Positions 44,001 to 54,999 of a stretch of DNA of 64,000 nt are shown here, piece by piece. Location of the stretch: the NCBI GenBank assembly GCA_964019135.1, contig OZ025248.1, positions 15,693,574 to 15,757,573 on the forward strand, in the 5' to 3' direction. The notes beneath the pieces are model-generated. The model saw only the letters and a list, made by a program, of their open reading frames with translations. It was not told the origin of the DNA and made no database searches. The position numbers were made by a program, and so were the translations under genes. The stretch comes from Arenicola marina. Taxonomy: Eukaryota; Annelida; Polychaeta; Arenicolidae. Position 1 is the first letter of the stretch. The number at the start of each line of letters is the position of its first letter.

Positions 44001-47000
44001 AGAGAAGGGTGAAGGGAGAGAAAGAGAGATGGGCGAGGGGAGAGAAAGAGAGAAGGGCGAGAAAAGAGAAAGGGAGCAGGGCGAGGGGAGAGGGGAGAGA
44101 AAGAGAGAAGGGCGAAGGAAGAGGAAGGGAGAAGGGCGAGGGGAGAGAAAGAGAAGAGGGCGAGGTGAGAGAAAGAGAGAGGGGGGGGGGGAGAGAAAGA
44201 GAAGGGCGAGGGAAGAGAAAGAGAGAAGGGCGAGGGGAGAGGGGAGAGAAAGAGAGAAGGGCGAGGGGAGAGAAAGAGAAGGGCGAGGGGAGAGAAAGAG
44301 AGAACGGCGAGGGGAGAGAAAGAGAAGAGGGCGAGGTGAGAGAAAGAGAGAGGGGCGAGGGGAGAGAAAGAGAGAAGGGCGAGGGGAGAGAAAGAGAGAA
44401 GGGCGAGGGGAGAGAAAGAGAGAAGGGCGAGAGGAGAGAAAGAGAAGGGCGAGGGGAGAGAAAGAGAGAAGGGCGAGGGGAGAGAAAGGGAGAAGGGCGA
44501 GGGGAGAGAAAGGGAGAAGGGCGAGGGAAGAGGGTAGAGAAAGAGAGAAGGGCGAGAGGAGAGGAAAGGAGAAGGGCGAGGGGAGAGAAAGAGAGAAGGG
44601 TGAAGGGAGAGAAAGAGAGAAGGGCGAGAGAAGAGGAAGGGAGAAGGGCGAGGGGGGAGAAAGAAAGAAGGGCGAGGGGAGAGAAAGAGAGAAGGGCGAG
44701 GGGAGAGAAAGAGAGAAGGGCGAGGGGGGAGAAAGAAAGAAGGGCGAGGGGAGAGAAAGAGAGAAGGGCGAGGGGAGAGAAAGGGAGAAGGGCGAGGGGA
44801 GAGAAAGAGAGAAGGGTGAAGGGAGAGAAAGAGAGAAGGGTGAAGGGAGAGAAAGAGAGAAGGCCGAGGGGAGAGAAAGGGAGAAGGGCGAGAGAAGAGG
44901 AAGGGAGAAGGGCGAGGGGGGAGAAAGAAAGAAGGGCGAGGGGAGAGAAAGAGAGAAGGGCGAGGGGAGAGAAAGAGAGAAGGGCGAAGGGAGAGAAAGA
45001 GAGAAGGGTGAAGGGAGAGAAAGAGAGAAGGGCGAGAGAAGAGGAAGGGAGAAGGGCGAGGGGGGAGAAAGAAAGAAGGGCGAGGGGAGAGAAAGAGAGA
45101 AGGGCGAGGGGAGAGAAAGAGAGAAGGGTGAAGGGAGAGAAAGAGAGAAGGGCGAGAGAAGAGGAAGGGAGAAGGGCGAGGGGGGAGAAAGAAAGAAGGG
45201 CGAGGGGAGAGAAAGAGAGAAGGGCGAGGGGAGAGAAAGAGAGAAGGGCGAGGGGGGAGAAAGAAAGAAGGGCGAGGGGAGAGAAAGAGAGAAGGGCGAG
45301 GGGAGAGAAAGGGAGAAGGGCGAGGGGGAGAAAGAAAGAAGGGCGAGGGGAGAGAAAGAGAGAAGGGCGAGGGGAGAGAAAGAGAGAAGGGCGAGGGGAG
45401 AGAAAGAGAGAAGGGCGAGGGGGGAGAAAGGGAGAAGGGCGAGGGAAGAGGGGAGAGAAAGAGAGAAGGGCGAGAGGAGAGGAAAGGAGAAGGGCGAGGG
45501 GAGAGAAAGAGAGAAGGGCGAGGTGAGAGAGAGAGAGAAGGGCGAGGGGAGAGAAAGAGAGAAGGGCGAGGGGGGAGAACGAGAGAAGGGCGAGGGGAGA
45601 GAAAGAGAGAAGGGTGAAGGGAGAGAAAGAGAGAAGGGCGAGAGAAGAGGAAGGGAGAAGGGCGAGGGGGGAGAAAGAAAGAAGGGCGAGGGGAGAGAAA
45701 GAGAGAAGGGCGAGGGGAGAGAAAGAGAGAAGGGCGAGGGGGGAGAAAGAAAGAAGGGCGAGGGGAGAGAAAGAGAGAAGGGCGAGGGGAGAGAAAGAGA
45801 GAAGGGCGAGGGGAGAGAAAGAGAGAAGGGCGAGGGGAGAGAAAGAGAGAAGGGCGAGGGGGGAGAAAGAGAGAAGGGCGAGGGGAGAGAAAGAGAGAAG
45901 GGTGAAGGGAGAGAAAGAGAGAGGGGCGAAAGAAGAGGAAGGGAGAAGGGCGAGGGGAGTGAAAGAGAGGAGGGCGAGGTGAGAGAAAGAGAGAGGGGCG
46001 AGGGGAGAGAAAGAAAAGGGCGAGGGGAGAGAAAGAGAGAAGGGCGAGGGGAGAGAAAGGGAGAAGGGCGAGGAGGGAGAAAGGGAGAAGGGCGAGGGGA
46101 TAGGGGGGAGAAAGAGAGAAGGGCGAGGGGAGAGAAAAAAGTAGGACAAGGGGTAGAGAAAGGGAAAAGGGCGAGGGGAGACGAAGAAAGAAGGGCGAGG
46201 GAAGAGAAAGAGAGAAGGGCGAGGGGAGAGAAAGGGAGAAGGGCGAGGGGGGAGAAAGAAAGAAGGGCGAGGGGGGAGAAAGAGAGAAGGGCGAGGGGAG
46301 AGGAAGAGAGAAGGGCGAGGGGAGAAAAAGAGAGAAGGGCGAGGGGGGAGAAAGAAAGAAGGGCGAGGGGAGAGAAAGAAAAAAGGGCGAGTGGAGAGAA
46401 AGAGAGAAGGGCGAGGGGGAGGGGGGGGGAGAAGGGCGAGGGGAGAGAAAGAGAGAAGGGCGAGGGGAGAGAAAGAGAGAAGGGTGAGAGTAGAGAAAGA
46501 GAGAAGGGCGAGGGCAGAGAAAGAGAGAAGGGTGAAGGGAGAGAAAGAGAGATGGGCGAGAGGAGAGAAAGAGAGAAGGGTGAAGGGAGAGAAAGAGAGA
46601 AGGGCGAGAAAAGAGAAAGGGAGAAGGGCGAGGGGAGAGGGGAGAGAAAGAGAGAAGGGCGAAGGAAGAGGAAGGGAGAAGGGCGAGGGGAGAGAAAGAG
46701 AAGAGGGCGAGGTGAGAGAAAGAGAGAGGGGGGGGGGGAGAGAAAGAGAAGGGCGAGGGAAGAGAAAGAGAGAAGGGCGAAGGAAGAGGAAGGGAGAAGG
46801 GCGAGGGGAGAGAAAGAGAAGAGGGCGAGGTGAGAGAAAGAGAGAGGGGGGGGGGAGAGAAAGAGAAGGGCGAGGGAAGAGAAAGAGAGAAGGGCGAGGG
46901 GAGAGGGGAGAGAAAGAGAGAAGGGCGAGGGGAGAGAAAGAGAAGGGCGAGGGGAGAGAAAGAGAGAACGGCGAGGGGAGAGAAAGAGAAGAGGGCGAGG

Positions 47001-49844
47001 TGAGAGAAAGAGAGAGGGGCGAGGGGAGAGAAAGAGAGAAGGGCGAGGGGAGAGAAAGAGAGAAGGGCGAGGGGAGAGAAAGAGAGAAGGGCGAGAGGAG
47101 AGAAAGAGAAGGGCGAGGGGAGAGAAAGAGAGAAGGGCGAGGGGAGAGAAAGGGAGAAGGGCGAGGGGAGAGAAAGGGAGAAGGGCGAGGGAAGAGGGTA
47201 GAGAAAGAGAGAAGGGCGAGAGGAGAGGAAAGGAGAAGGGCGAGGGGAGAGAAAGAGAGAAGGGTGAAGGGAGAGAAAGAGAGAAGGGCGAGAGAAGAGG
47301 AAGGGAGAAGGGCGAGGGGGGAGAAAGAAAGAAGGGCGAGGGGAGAGAAAGAGAGAAGGGCGAGGGGAGAGAAAGAGAGAAGGGCGAGGGGGGAGAAAGA
47401 AAGAAGGGCGAGGGGAGAGAAAGAGAGAAGGGCGAGGGGAGAGAAAGGGAGAAGGGCGAGGGGAGAGAAAGAGAGAAGGGTGAAGGGAGAGAAAGAGAGA
47501 AGGGTGAAGGGAGAGAAAGAGAGAAGGCCGAGGGGAGAGAAAGGGAGAAGGGCGAGAGAAGAGGAAGGGAGAAGGGCGAGGGGGGAGAAAGAAAGAAGGG
47601 CGAGGGGAGAGAAAGAGAGAAGGGCGAGGGGAGAGAAAGAGAGAAGGGCGAAGGGAGAGAAAGAGAGAAGGGTGAAGGGAGAGAAAGAGAGAAGGGCGAG
47701 AGAAGAGGAAGGGAGAAGGGCGAGGGGGGAGAAAGAAAGAAGGGCGAGGGGAGAGAAAGAGAGAAGGGCGAGGGGAGAGAAAGAGAGAAGGGTGAAGGGA
47801 GAGAAAGAGAGAAGGGCGAGAGAAGAGGAAGGGAGAAGGGCGAGGGGGGAGAAAGAAAGAAGGGCGAGGGGAGAGAAAGAGAGAAGGGCGAGGGGAGAGA
47901 AAGAGAGAAGGGCGAGGGGGGAGAAAGAAAGAAGGGCGAGGGGAGAGAAAGAGAGAAGGGCGAGGGGAGAGAAAGGGAGAAGGGCGAGGGGGAGAAAGAA
48001 AGAAGGGCGAGGGGAGAGAAAGAGAGAAGGGCGAGGGGAGAGAAAGAGAGAAGGGCGAGGGGAGAGAAAGAGAGAAGGGCGAGGGGGGAGAAAGGGAGAA
48101 GGGCGAGGGAAGAGGGGAGAGAAAGAGAGAAGGGCGAGAGGAGAGGAAAGGAGAAGGGCGAGGGGAGAGAAAGAGAGAAGGGCGAGGTGAGAGAGAGAGA
48201 GAAGGGCGAGGGGAGAGAAAGAGAGAAGGGCGAGGGGGGAGAACGAGAGAAGGGCGAGGGGAGAGAAAGAGAGAAGGGTGAAGGGAGAGAAAGAGAGAAG
48301 GGCGAGAGAAGAGGAAGGGAGAAGGGCGAGGGGGGAGAAAGAAAGAAGGGCGAGGGGAGAGAAAGAGAGAAGGGCGAGGGGAGAGAAAGAGAGAAGGGCG
48401 AGGGGGGAGAAAGAAAGAAGGGCGAGGGGAGAGAAAGAGAGAAGGGCGAGGGGAGAGAAAGAGAGAAGGGCGAGGGGAGAGAAAGAGAGAAGGGCGAGGG
48501 GAGAGAAAGAGAGAAGGGCGAGGGGGGAGAAAGAGAGAAGGGCGAGGGGAGAGAAAGAGAGAAGGGTGAAGGGAGAGAAAGAGAGAGGGGCGAAAGAAGA
48601 GGAAGGGAGAAGGGCGAGGGGAGTGAAAGAGAGGAGGGCGAGGTGAGAGAAAGAGAGAGGGGCGAGGGGAGAGAAAGAAAAGGGCGAGGGGAGAGAAAGA
48701 GAGAAGGGCGAGGGGAGAGAAAGGGAGAAGGGCGAGGAGGGAGAAAGGGAGAAGGGCGAGGGGATAGGGGGGAGAAAGAGAGAAGGGCGAGGGGAGAGAA
48801 AAAAGTAGGACAAGGGGTAGAGAAAGGGAAAAGGGCGAGGGGAGACGAAGAAAGAAGGGCGAGGGAAGAGAAAGAGAGAAGGGCGAGGGGAGAGAAAGGG
48901 AGAAGGGCGAGGGGAGAGAAAGAAAGAAGGGCGAGGGGGGAGAAAGAGAGAAGGGCGAGGGGAGAGGAAGAGAGAAGGGCGAGGGGAGAAAAAGAGAGAA
49001 GGGCGAGGGGGGAGAAAGAAAGAAGGGCGAGGGGAGAGAAAGAAAAAAGGGCGAGTGGAGAGAAAGAGAGAAGGGCGAGGGGGAGGGGGGGGGAGAAGGG
49101 CGAGGGGAGAGAAAGAGAGAAGGGCGAGGGGAGAGAAAGAGAGAAGGGTGAGAGTAGAGAAAGAGAGAAGGGCGAGGGCAGAGAAAGAGAGAAGGGTGAA
49201 GGGAGAGAAAGAGAGATGGGCGAGAGGAGAGAAAGAGAGAAGGGTGAAGGGAGAGAAAGAGAGAAGGGCGAGAAAAGAGAAAGGGAGAAGGGCGAGGGGA
49301 GAGGGGAGAGAAAGAGAGAAGGGCGAAGGAAGAGGAAGGGAGAAGGGCGAGGGGAGAGAAACAGAAGAGGGCGAGGTGAGAGAAAGAGAGAGGGGCGAGG
49401 GGAGAGAAAGAGAAGGGCGAGGGGAGAGAAAGAGAGAAGGGCGAGGGGAGAGAAAGGGAGAAGGGCGAGGGGGGAGAAAGGGAGAAGGGCGAGGGGAGAG
49501 GGGAGAGAAAGAGAGAAGGGCGAGGGGAGAGGAAGGGAGAAGGGCGAGGGGAGAGAAAGACAAGAGGGCGAGGTGAGAGAAAGAAAGAAGGACGAGGGGG
49601 GAGAAAGAAAGAAGGGCGAGGGGAGAGAAAGAGAGAAGGGCGAAGGGAGAGAAAGAGAGAAGGGCGAGGGGTGAGAAAGAAAGAAGGGCGAGGGGAGAGA
49701 AAGAGAGAAGGGCGAGGGGAGAGAAAGAGAGAAGGGCGAGGGGAGAGAAAGAGAGAAGGGTGAAGGGAGAGAAAGAGAGAAGGGCGAGAGAAGAGGAAGG
49801 GAGAAGGGCGAGGGGAGTGAAAGAGAGAAGGGCGAGGTGAGAGA
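32076..49844 (+). repeat. 24-bp purine-rich satellite, about 740 copies
   Basis: The plus strand is almost entirely A and G with about one C per unit. The unit consists of GAAAGAGAGAAGGGCGAG followed by GGGAGA. Variants include AGAGAAGAGG, GGTGAAGG, GTGAAAG, AGGTGAGAG and a marker block AAAAGTAGGACAAGG. Since 24 is divisible by three and the consensus lacks stops, all six frames stay open for long distances. These give false proteins of up to almost 6,000 codons made of Ser/Pro/Leu/Phe or Arg/Glu/Gly/Lys. The array contains large internal duplications and is interrupted at its right end by a LINE. Confidence 0.97.
44111..49440 (+). repeat. Tandem 2,664-bp higher-order duplication inside the purine satellite
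   Basis: Diagnostic variants recur at exactly 2,664 bp. The C of GAACGGCG lies at 44305 and 46969, the C of GAACGAGAG at 45580 and 48244, and the AGTAGGAC marker at 46142 and 48806. The two copies, about 44.1-46.8 kb and 46.8-49.4 kb, look nearly identical between these marks. A G-run length difference near 44171/46836 shifts the offset by one. Outer edges are approximate. Confidence 0.85.
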
Positions 49845-49876
49845 AAGATAAGATAAGATAAGATAAGATAAGATAA
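49845..49876 (-). repeat. 3'-terminal microsatellite tail of the LINE
   Basis: About six copies of the pentamer AGATA (TTATC on the element strand) separate the LINE 3' UTR from the purine satellite. Short tandem tails of this kind are typical 3' ends of CR1/L2-group LINEs. The exact pentamer may identify the family. Confidence 0.85.
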
Positions 49877-50031
49877 AGTTTTATTTAAATTTAACATACG
49901 TCGGTATGTAAAAGTCAACAATAAACATTAGCACACGTGCTATTGACCGACAATGATAAAATGACATGAGCGGATGAGATATATATACATATGACAATGA
50001 CAATATAACAACCTTTGCATCTCATAAAACC

Positions 50032-53000
50032 TTACCCATTAGCTATGTTACATAATGTGCACGAATTACAGTGACACAAGAACACATCCGAGGTTGACAG
50101 CGTTGTTTTAAATTCCTTGGCAGATTTGGCTAACTTCGTTTCCTTGTTGAGCATGTTCCATAGCTTGCTACCTTGATACTTCAATGAATTATGGCCATAA
50201 GCTGTTGTCTTAACGCGTGGCATACATATATTTGGCCCATTTTTTAAAATGTAATTGTTTTCCTTCACGTTATACATGTCATGAAGATAACTAGGCCCAA
50301 TCTTGTTGATACTCTTGTAAACTTCTAATGATATGCAGCGCAATCGTTCAACATATAGCAATGGTCTACCCGCTCTCTTCCTCAACTCTGCGTATTCTGA
50401 TCTAAAGTCATTAAACACATACCTCAATGCCCGCTCCTGTATCTTTTCAATCTTACGCATATTTTTCATATCACAAAAATGCCATACAACGGGACAATAA
50501 TTAAAATGTGAAAGAATAAAAGCATGAAATAACGTAAGTTTGCTATCAACATCCATTAATTTAGAAACTCTAGCTAAAACATTGAGACTTTTTCCAGCCT
50601 TCTTGCATAAACTTGATATATGGTTGCCGAAAGTTAACCTGGCGTCCAGTTGAATACCTAGTAGTGTTACTTCCTGTTGTGCTGCCAGTTCTGTTCCAGA
50701 AATCGAAAACGATCTGTGCTGACTTAATTCGTTTCTCTTTTCAAACACGATTGCCTGGTACTTACTTGGGTTCGCTTTCATGTAATTGTCGACGAACCAC
50801 GTTGTTATCTCCGATAACGCCTTCTCTAGAGTTACTTTAACCTTCTTAAATTCCTTACCTTGAGCCGCCACAGTATTATCATCAGCATAATTATACTTAT
50901 CGGTTCCCCGTGCGGTGGATACAAGCAGGTCATTCGTAAATACATTATACAGATGTGGACCAAAAACAGATCCCTGTGGTGCTCCTTTCTTGAGGGTAAG
51001 CCACTCGCTCCGATTATGTCCTAGTTTTACCCTCTGTTCGCGGTTCGTAAGATAGCTTGCAACTAGCGTACATGATTGTTTACTTATGCCATAAGCGTTC
51101 ATCTTGGTAATCAATAATCTGTGTGGAAGACAATCGAATGCTTTTGAGAGATCCATTAGTATAGCTCCCATAACTTGATTATTATCTAATGCATTTTTGG
51201 AGTCTTCAACTAAGCGCATCAGTAGGCTTTGACAACTGTGTCCCTTTCTAAACCCAGATAGTCTGGGTGATAACCTGGGTTCCATAAAGGACATAAGCTG
51301 GTCACACAATATTTTTTCATATATCTTGGAGATACAGGGAAGAACACTTACTGGTCTGTAGTTTTCCTTATTTAAGTTGTCCTTCTTCTTGAAAATTGGT
51401 GTGACTTCAGCGTATTTTAGTTCTTTTGGAAACGTATTACAATTAATCGTCATATTTAACACATACCTTAATGGCTCACACAGGATGGCAGCTCCCAGTT
51501 TGATAAGCTTCGGAGGTATCTTGTCGTAGCCACTAGCCTTCGACACGTCAATGCCTTTAAGTGCATTGTATATTTCGTGGCTACTTACTGCCCGAAAGTT
51601 AAAAGTTTCCGTTATACCTTGGTTACCTTCCTTTATAGCCATAACGGATTTATGATCTTTGTGATAAAGAAGGGTTTCGTCTATTGGTTGATCATCTGGT
51701 ATGTCATCTAGTTGGCCTATGTCTTTGGCAACGTCTATGAAATATTGATTAAATATGTCACTTACCTTTGATGGATCTGATATTATTTCGTCTCGCTCTT
51801 TCAGTAACACGTTTCCGCTGCTTGCGTTTTTTCTTGATATCAGTGGTTTTACAACTTTCCAGAATTCCTTCCCGTTAGTCGTAGCTTCGCTACATTTCCC
51901 CTTTATGTACTTTTGCATGCTTACTTTCCGAAGACGTCCTATGAGATTCCTTTGCTTTCTGTATTTTTCCCAATTCTCTTGGCTACTCAATTGCTCGTAC
52001 TTCCGTCTCAGCATATTTTTTACATTTATGGCTTTGCGAAGATGGCTATTCATATAGGGCACACAGTTATTCTTAACTACCCGTTGCTTGGTTGGTGCAT
52101 GTCTATCAACGACCTCTTTGATCAATGTGCTACAAAACCAATATGAATCATCAACATCTTCAAAGACTTCACCTACATGAAAAGGTACCGATGCTAGATC
52201 GTCTTTGTATTTAATCTCATCAAAATGTTTAAAGCTTCGATAATAGACACGTTTCTGCTGCCTAATGGGAACTTCTATTTTCGTTGCTACGCAAACCATA
52301 TGGTGAAAATCGCTGAGGCCCGTATCTATACATGATACATCTCGTAAGCGCTTCGACACATTTGTAATCACAACATCAATTAAGGTCGGTATTTTACCTT
52401 TGAAACAAGTTGGTGACTTAACGATATTTTTAGTACCATAGACCTCTAATACGTCATTCAGACAATTTTTATGGTTTAACATGTTTACATTTAAATCTCC
52501 CAACAGTACAAGGTTAACCTGTTCAGCAGCGATTGCATTCAGAAGGCTATCGATCTTTGTCACAAGTAATGCGTTTTTAACCTTCGGCTGCTTGTATACA
52601 CTGAGAAAGAGCCACTTTTCAGCATTCAGCGTCACTTCTATTGCCAGGGATTCGATACGCCCCTTCTCGTCTTCATTAATTTCTATATCCTTGCGCCGCC
52701 GGTGTGGTATATCGTCTCTTACCTGCACCATTATGCCTCCAGAGCTGTCTGTATTATCATTTCGGTGGACCTTGTACCCATTTAAAGTAAATTGGCCTGC
52801 CGGAAAGCTATCGTCTAACTTAGTCTCTTGAATGAACAAGACATCTAATGCGCCTTTTCCCAGTGCTTGGCTAAGCGGTCCAAACTTATGTCGTACGCTG
52901 TTTATGTTAATGTGGGCTATCTTGAGATTTTTTACATTTCTCTGATGAAATGGCGCGAGCCCAAATAACTCTTCATCTTCGTTGGCTTCGATCGCTGCCA

Positions 53001-53424
53001 CTAAATTCTCCTGTCGTTCGCTTACCTTTTCATGATTGCGGCAGTCCTGGACAGATGTGGGGTCGTACCTTACCTCATTATTCTTGGGTGTAGCTATTAT
53101 GTCGGTAGGGGCATATGTATGATCCTCATTCATCATAAAAGGCTGATCAGGCCGGTACCTTACACTATCTGCAGCACGGCTTAAAATATCTTTTGACTCT
53201 TTTACCTTGCATGGTATCGTTAAAACATCACGTGACATGTCATCTTCCATAAAACAAAGCTCATCGTTACAATGTGCAACATCTGTGTCGGTTAGATCGC
53301 TTAAAATATGGGCTTTACTGCCTAGTTGCCCAGTAAAATCACATTGACAGCTCCCCTCATTCATAAAATGTAAATCAGACTTGCTACATAATATTAAATC
53401 GTCAGTGGAGCCATCACTTAACAT
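50032..53424 (-). CDS. LINE ORF2: endonuclease-reverse transcriptase, intact, 1,130 aa
   Basis: This is the replication protein of the nested LINE. It nicks target DNA and copies the element RNA by target-primed reverse transcription. An N-terminal extension of about 165 residues precedes the endonuclease (about 168-390), which has KIAHININSVRHK, FIQETKLDD, LLGDLNVNML and LSDFHHMVC. The reverse transcriptase follows: EVTPIFKKKD and YRPVSVLPCISK near 675-700, then GFRKGHSCQSLL near 724, MDLSKAFDCLPH near 757-768, GAPQGSVFGP near 814-823 and YADD at about 846-849. A thumb region with LLGIQLDARLTFG and a C-terminal Cys/His-containing tail follow. The start is a true ATG at 53424, 27 bp after the ORF1 stop. 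No internal stop is present. Confidence 0.93.
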   Translation of the reverse strand: MLSDGSTDDLILCSKSDLHFMNEGSCQCDFTGQLGSKAHILSDLTDTDVAHCNDELCFMEDDMSRDVLTIPCKVKESKDILSRAADSVRYRPDQPFMMNEDHTYAPTDIIATPKNNEVRYDPTSVQDCRNHEKVSERQENLVAAIEANEDEELFGLAPFHQRNVKNLKIAHININSVRHKFGPLSQALGKGALDVLFIQETKLDDSFPAGQFTLNGYKVHRNDNTDSSGGIMVQVRDDIPHRRRKDIEINEDEKGRIESLAIEVTLNAEKWLFLSVYKQPKVKNALLVTKIDSLLNAIAAEQVNLVLLGDLNVNMLNHKNCLNDVLEVYGTKNIVKSPTCFKGKIPTLIDVVITNVSKRLRDVSCIDTGLSDFHHMVCVATKIEVPIRQQKRVYYRSFKHFDEIKYKDDLASVPFHVGEVFEDVDDSYWFCSTLIKEVVDRHAPTKQRVVKNNCVPYMNSHLRKAINVKNMLRRKYEQLSSQENWEKYRKQRNLIGRLRKVSMQKYIKGKCSEATTNGKEFWKVVKPLISRKNASSGNVLLKERDEIISDPSKVSDIFNQYFIDVAKDIGQLDDIPDDQPIDETLLYHKDHKSVMAIKEGNQGITETFNFRAVSSHEIYNALKGIDVSKASGYDKIPPKLIKLGAAILCEPLRYVLNMTINCNTFPKELKYAEVTPIFKKKDNLNKENYRPVSVLPCISKIYEKILCDQLMSFMEPRLSPRLSGFRKGHSCQSLLMRLVEDSKNALDNNQVMGAILMDLSKAFDCLPHRLLITKMNAYGISKQSCTLVASYLTNREQRVKLGHNRSEWLTLKKGAPQGSVFGPHLYNVFTNDLLVSTARGTDKYNYADDNTVAAQGKEFKKVKVTLEKALSEITTWFVDNYMKANPSKYQAIVFEKRNELSQHRSFSISGTELAAQQEVTLLGIQLDARLTFGNHISSLCKKAGKSLNVLARVSKLMDVDSKLTLFHAFILSHFNYCPVVWHFCDMKNMRKIEKIQERALRYVFNDFRSEYAELRKRAGRPLLYVERLRCISLEVYKSINKIGPSYLHDMYNVKENNYILKNGPNICMPRVKTTAYGHNSLKYQGSKLWNMLNKETKLAKSAKEFKTTLSTSDVFLCHCNSCTLCNIANG

Positions 53425-53451
53425 ATCGGCCCTTCCTCCATTGCCGAATAC

Positions 53452-54999
53452 CTATTTACAAAACTTGGCCTTGTGGCCCGAGCGACCACAAGTGTAACAA
53501 GTGACGTAGTGTCCATGTCGGCAGTTGTCGGTCACATGTCCTTCCTCCGCGCAGTAGTAACACCTAGGCTGGTCGTTCGTCTTCTCTGTCGCGCGGGATC
53601 TGTCTGTCGCCTCTCGTCGGGCTCGGTGCCGTCGCTCTACATGTGTCCACTCGCCTCCGTCACGGTGCCGTCCCTCTACCTGCGTCCTCTCGCCTCCGTC
53701 ACAGTGCCGTCGCTGTCCCCGCGTCCACTCGCCTCCGTCACGGTGCCGTCGCTGAACCTGGGTCCAGTCGTCTCCGTCACGGTCCCGTTCTCCGCGGTCG
53801 ACGATGCGATACGCAGGTCTCCTGTCTACTGTCGCGTTATGTCGTCGTCCTGGTCCCGTCGCCGGTCCGTCCTGATCCGTCCGGCTGCGTCCACGTCCGT
53901 CGTGGTCCTTGGGGGTCTTACGGGGTCGGGTACAGACGTCTTTGTCCTTGTCCGCATCGTCTGTTGGTGTCAACTTGAGCAGTTGGCAGAGTCTGTTCTG
54001 GCCCTTGCACGTCAGATGTGTCGCGTCATTCGTCATGTATCCGTCGTTGAAGGATCCGTCATTAAGCCTAAACAGGGGGGAGTTGTCGGTAAAGTCGCAT
54101 CCCATGTCGTCGCATAGTCCTTGCAGGCCGGAGTTTACCATGTCGATGCGTTCCCTCATGTCCATGCCAAGTCGTGGACAGATGGCAGACACCATCACGG
54201 AGGCAGCTTTGTCCTTGGCAGCCCGGATGAGCTTACTGAAGCGCTCCACGATGGTATCCAGGGAAGCGCCGCGATTGGAGCAGTCGTTGCCCCCTCCCAC
54301 GATGACAATGCGCTTGAACGTCTTGGGGATGGCCTTCAGTCGGTCCGTCAGGGTCGGAAGTGTCGCTCCAGAGACACTGATGACGCTCGTGTCCTTCAGC
54401 TTCCTCTCGTCAACGTCTCTGATGAGGCTTGTCCCGATGAGGAGCGTCTTGTCTGGCTGTCCGGCCCGTAGTGTTGTCCATGTCGTCTTCTGGATGTTGG
54501 CAGTCAGCTTGGCGTTTTCCCGTCTCACGTCTGAAACCTCCTTCGTCAGCTTGTCGCAGCGGTCGGTCTTGTCCTTTACGTCCTTCTGCAAGCCGCTGTT
54601 TCGGTCCTCCAGTCTGGTCAGTCGCTTGTTGACTGCCGTCAGGGTGGTCGTCAGTGTTGTCACCATGGCGTGGAGGCTCATGACAACACTGGGTACCGTC
54701 CGACATGTGGGGCAAGTCCACAGGCCCGCCGCCTCTGCCTCCGTGGCCCCGACGCACAGCTGGTGGAACCACACCAGGCAGAAAAAGCATCGTATGGTGT
54801 CCAACTTGGAGTCAGTCTTCCGGCAGGCATCCACACAGAGGCCGTTGTTCGGCTGGGAGGGGGGTAGGGCTCCCCCGCAGACTGGGAAGCGAACGTCGCG
54901 GCAATGGGCGCACAGCGTCAAGTCGCCCTGTGTGAGCTCTACGCCGAGCCCGTCACGGCTGAAAGGACACGAGCCGGTGGGCAGTCCTTCGCACTTCAT
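53452..54999 (-). CDS. LINE ORF1: PHD-like finger, coiled coil, SGNH hydrolase, CCHC knuckles
   Basis: This is the RNA-binding/accessory protein of the same LINE. I start it at the first ATG (54999), giving 515 residues. The open frame extends 28 codons further upstream without an ATG. In numbering from the 5' end of that open frame, a Cys/His cluster at about 58-128 resembles a PHD finger (RCFFCLVWFHQLC...WTCPTC). A coiled-coil segment covers about 138-200. An SGNH/GDSL-type hydrolase domain covers about 212-372, with GTSLI (Ser near 218), GGGNDC near 263-268 and DATHL near 353-357. An Arg-rich linker carries four 13-residue repeats (RDGGEWTxxxRRH), and two CCHC zinc knuckles end the protein (CYYCAEEGHVTDNC and CYTCGRSGHKAKFC). 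Esterase domains are known from CR1-group ORF1 proteins. Confidence 0.9.
   Translation of the reverse strand: MKCEGLPTGSCPFSRDGLGVELTQGDLTLCAHCRDVRFPVCGGALPPSQPNNGLCVDACRKTDSKLDTIRCFFCLVWFHQLCVGATEAEAAGLWTCPTCRTVPSVVMSLHAMVTTLTTTLTAVNKRLTRLEDRNSGLQKDVKDKTDRCDKLTKEVSDVRRENAKLTANIQKTTWTTLRAGQPDKTLLIGTSLIRDVDERKLKDTSVISVSGATLPTLTDRLKAIPKTFKRIVIVGGGNDCSNRGASLDTIVERFSKLIRAAKDKAASVMVSAICPRLGMDMRERIDMVNSGLQGLCDDMGCDFTDNSPLFRLNDGSFNDGYMTNDATHLTCKGQNRLCQLLKLTPTDDADKDKDVCTRPRKTPKDHDGRGRSRTDQDGPATGPGRRHNATVDRRPAYRIVDRGERDRDGDDWTQVQRRHRDGGEWTRGQRRHCDGGERTQVEGRHRDGGEWTHVERRHRARREATDRSRATEKTNDQPRCYYCAEEGHVTDNCRHGHYVTCYTCGRSGHKAKFCK

Noticed and set aside
32051-49921. Giant minus-strand frames (about 5,956, 4,085 and 2,222 codons) and many plus-strand frames in the purine satellite
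   Set aside because: They are by-products of a 24-bp unit with no stop in any frame. All frames are open, the products are pure repeats, and the ends fall where units degenerate or at the LINE junction.
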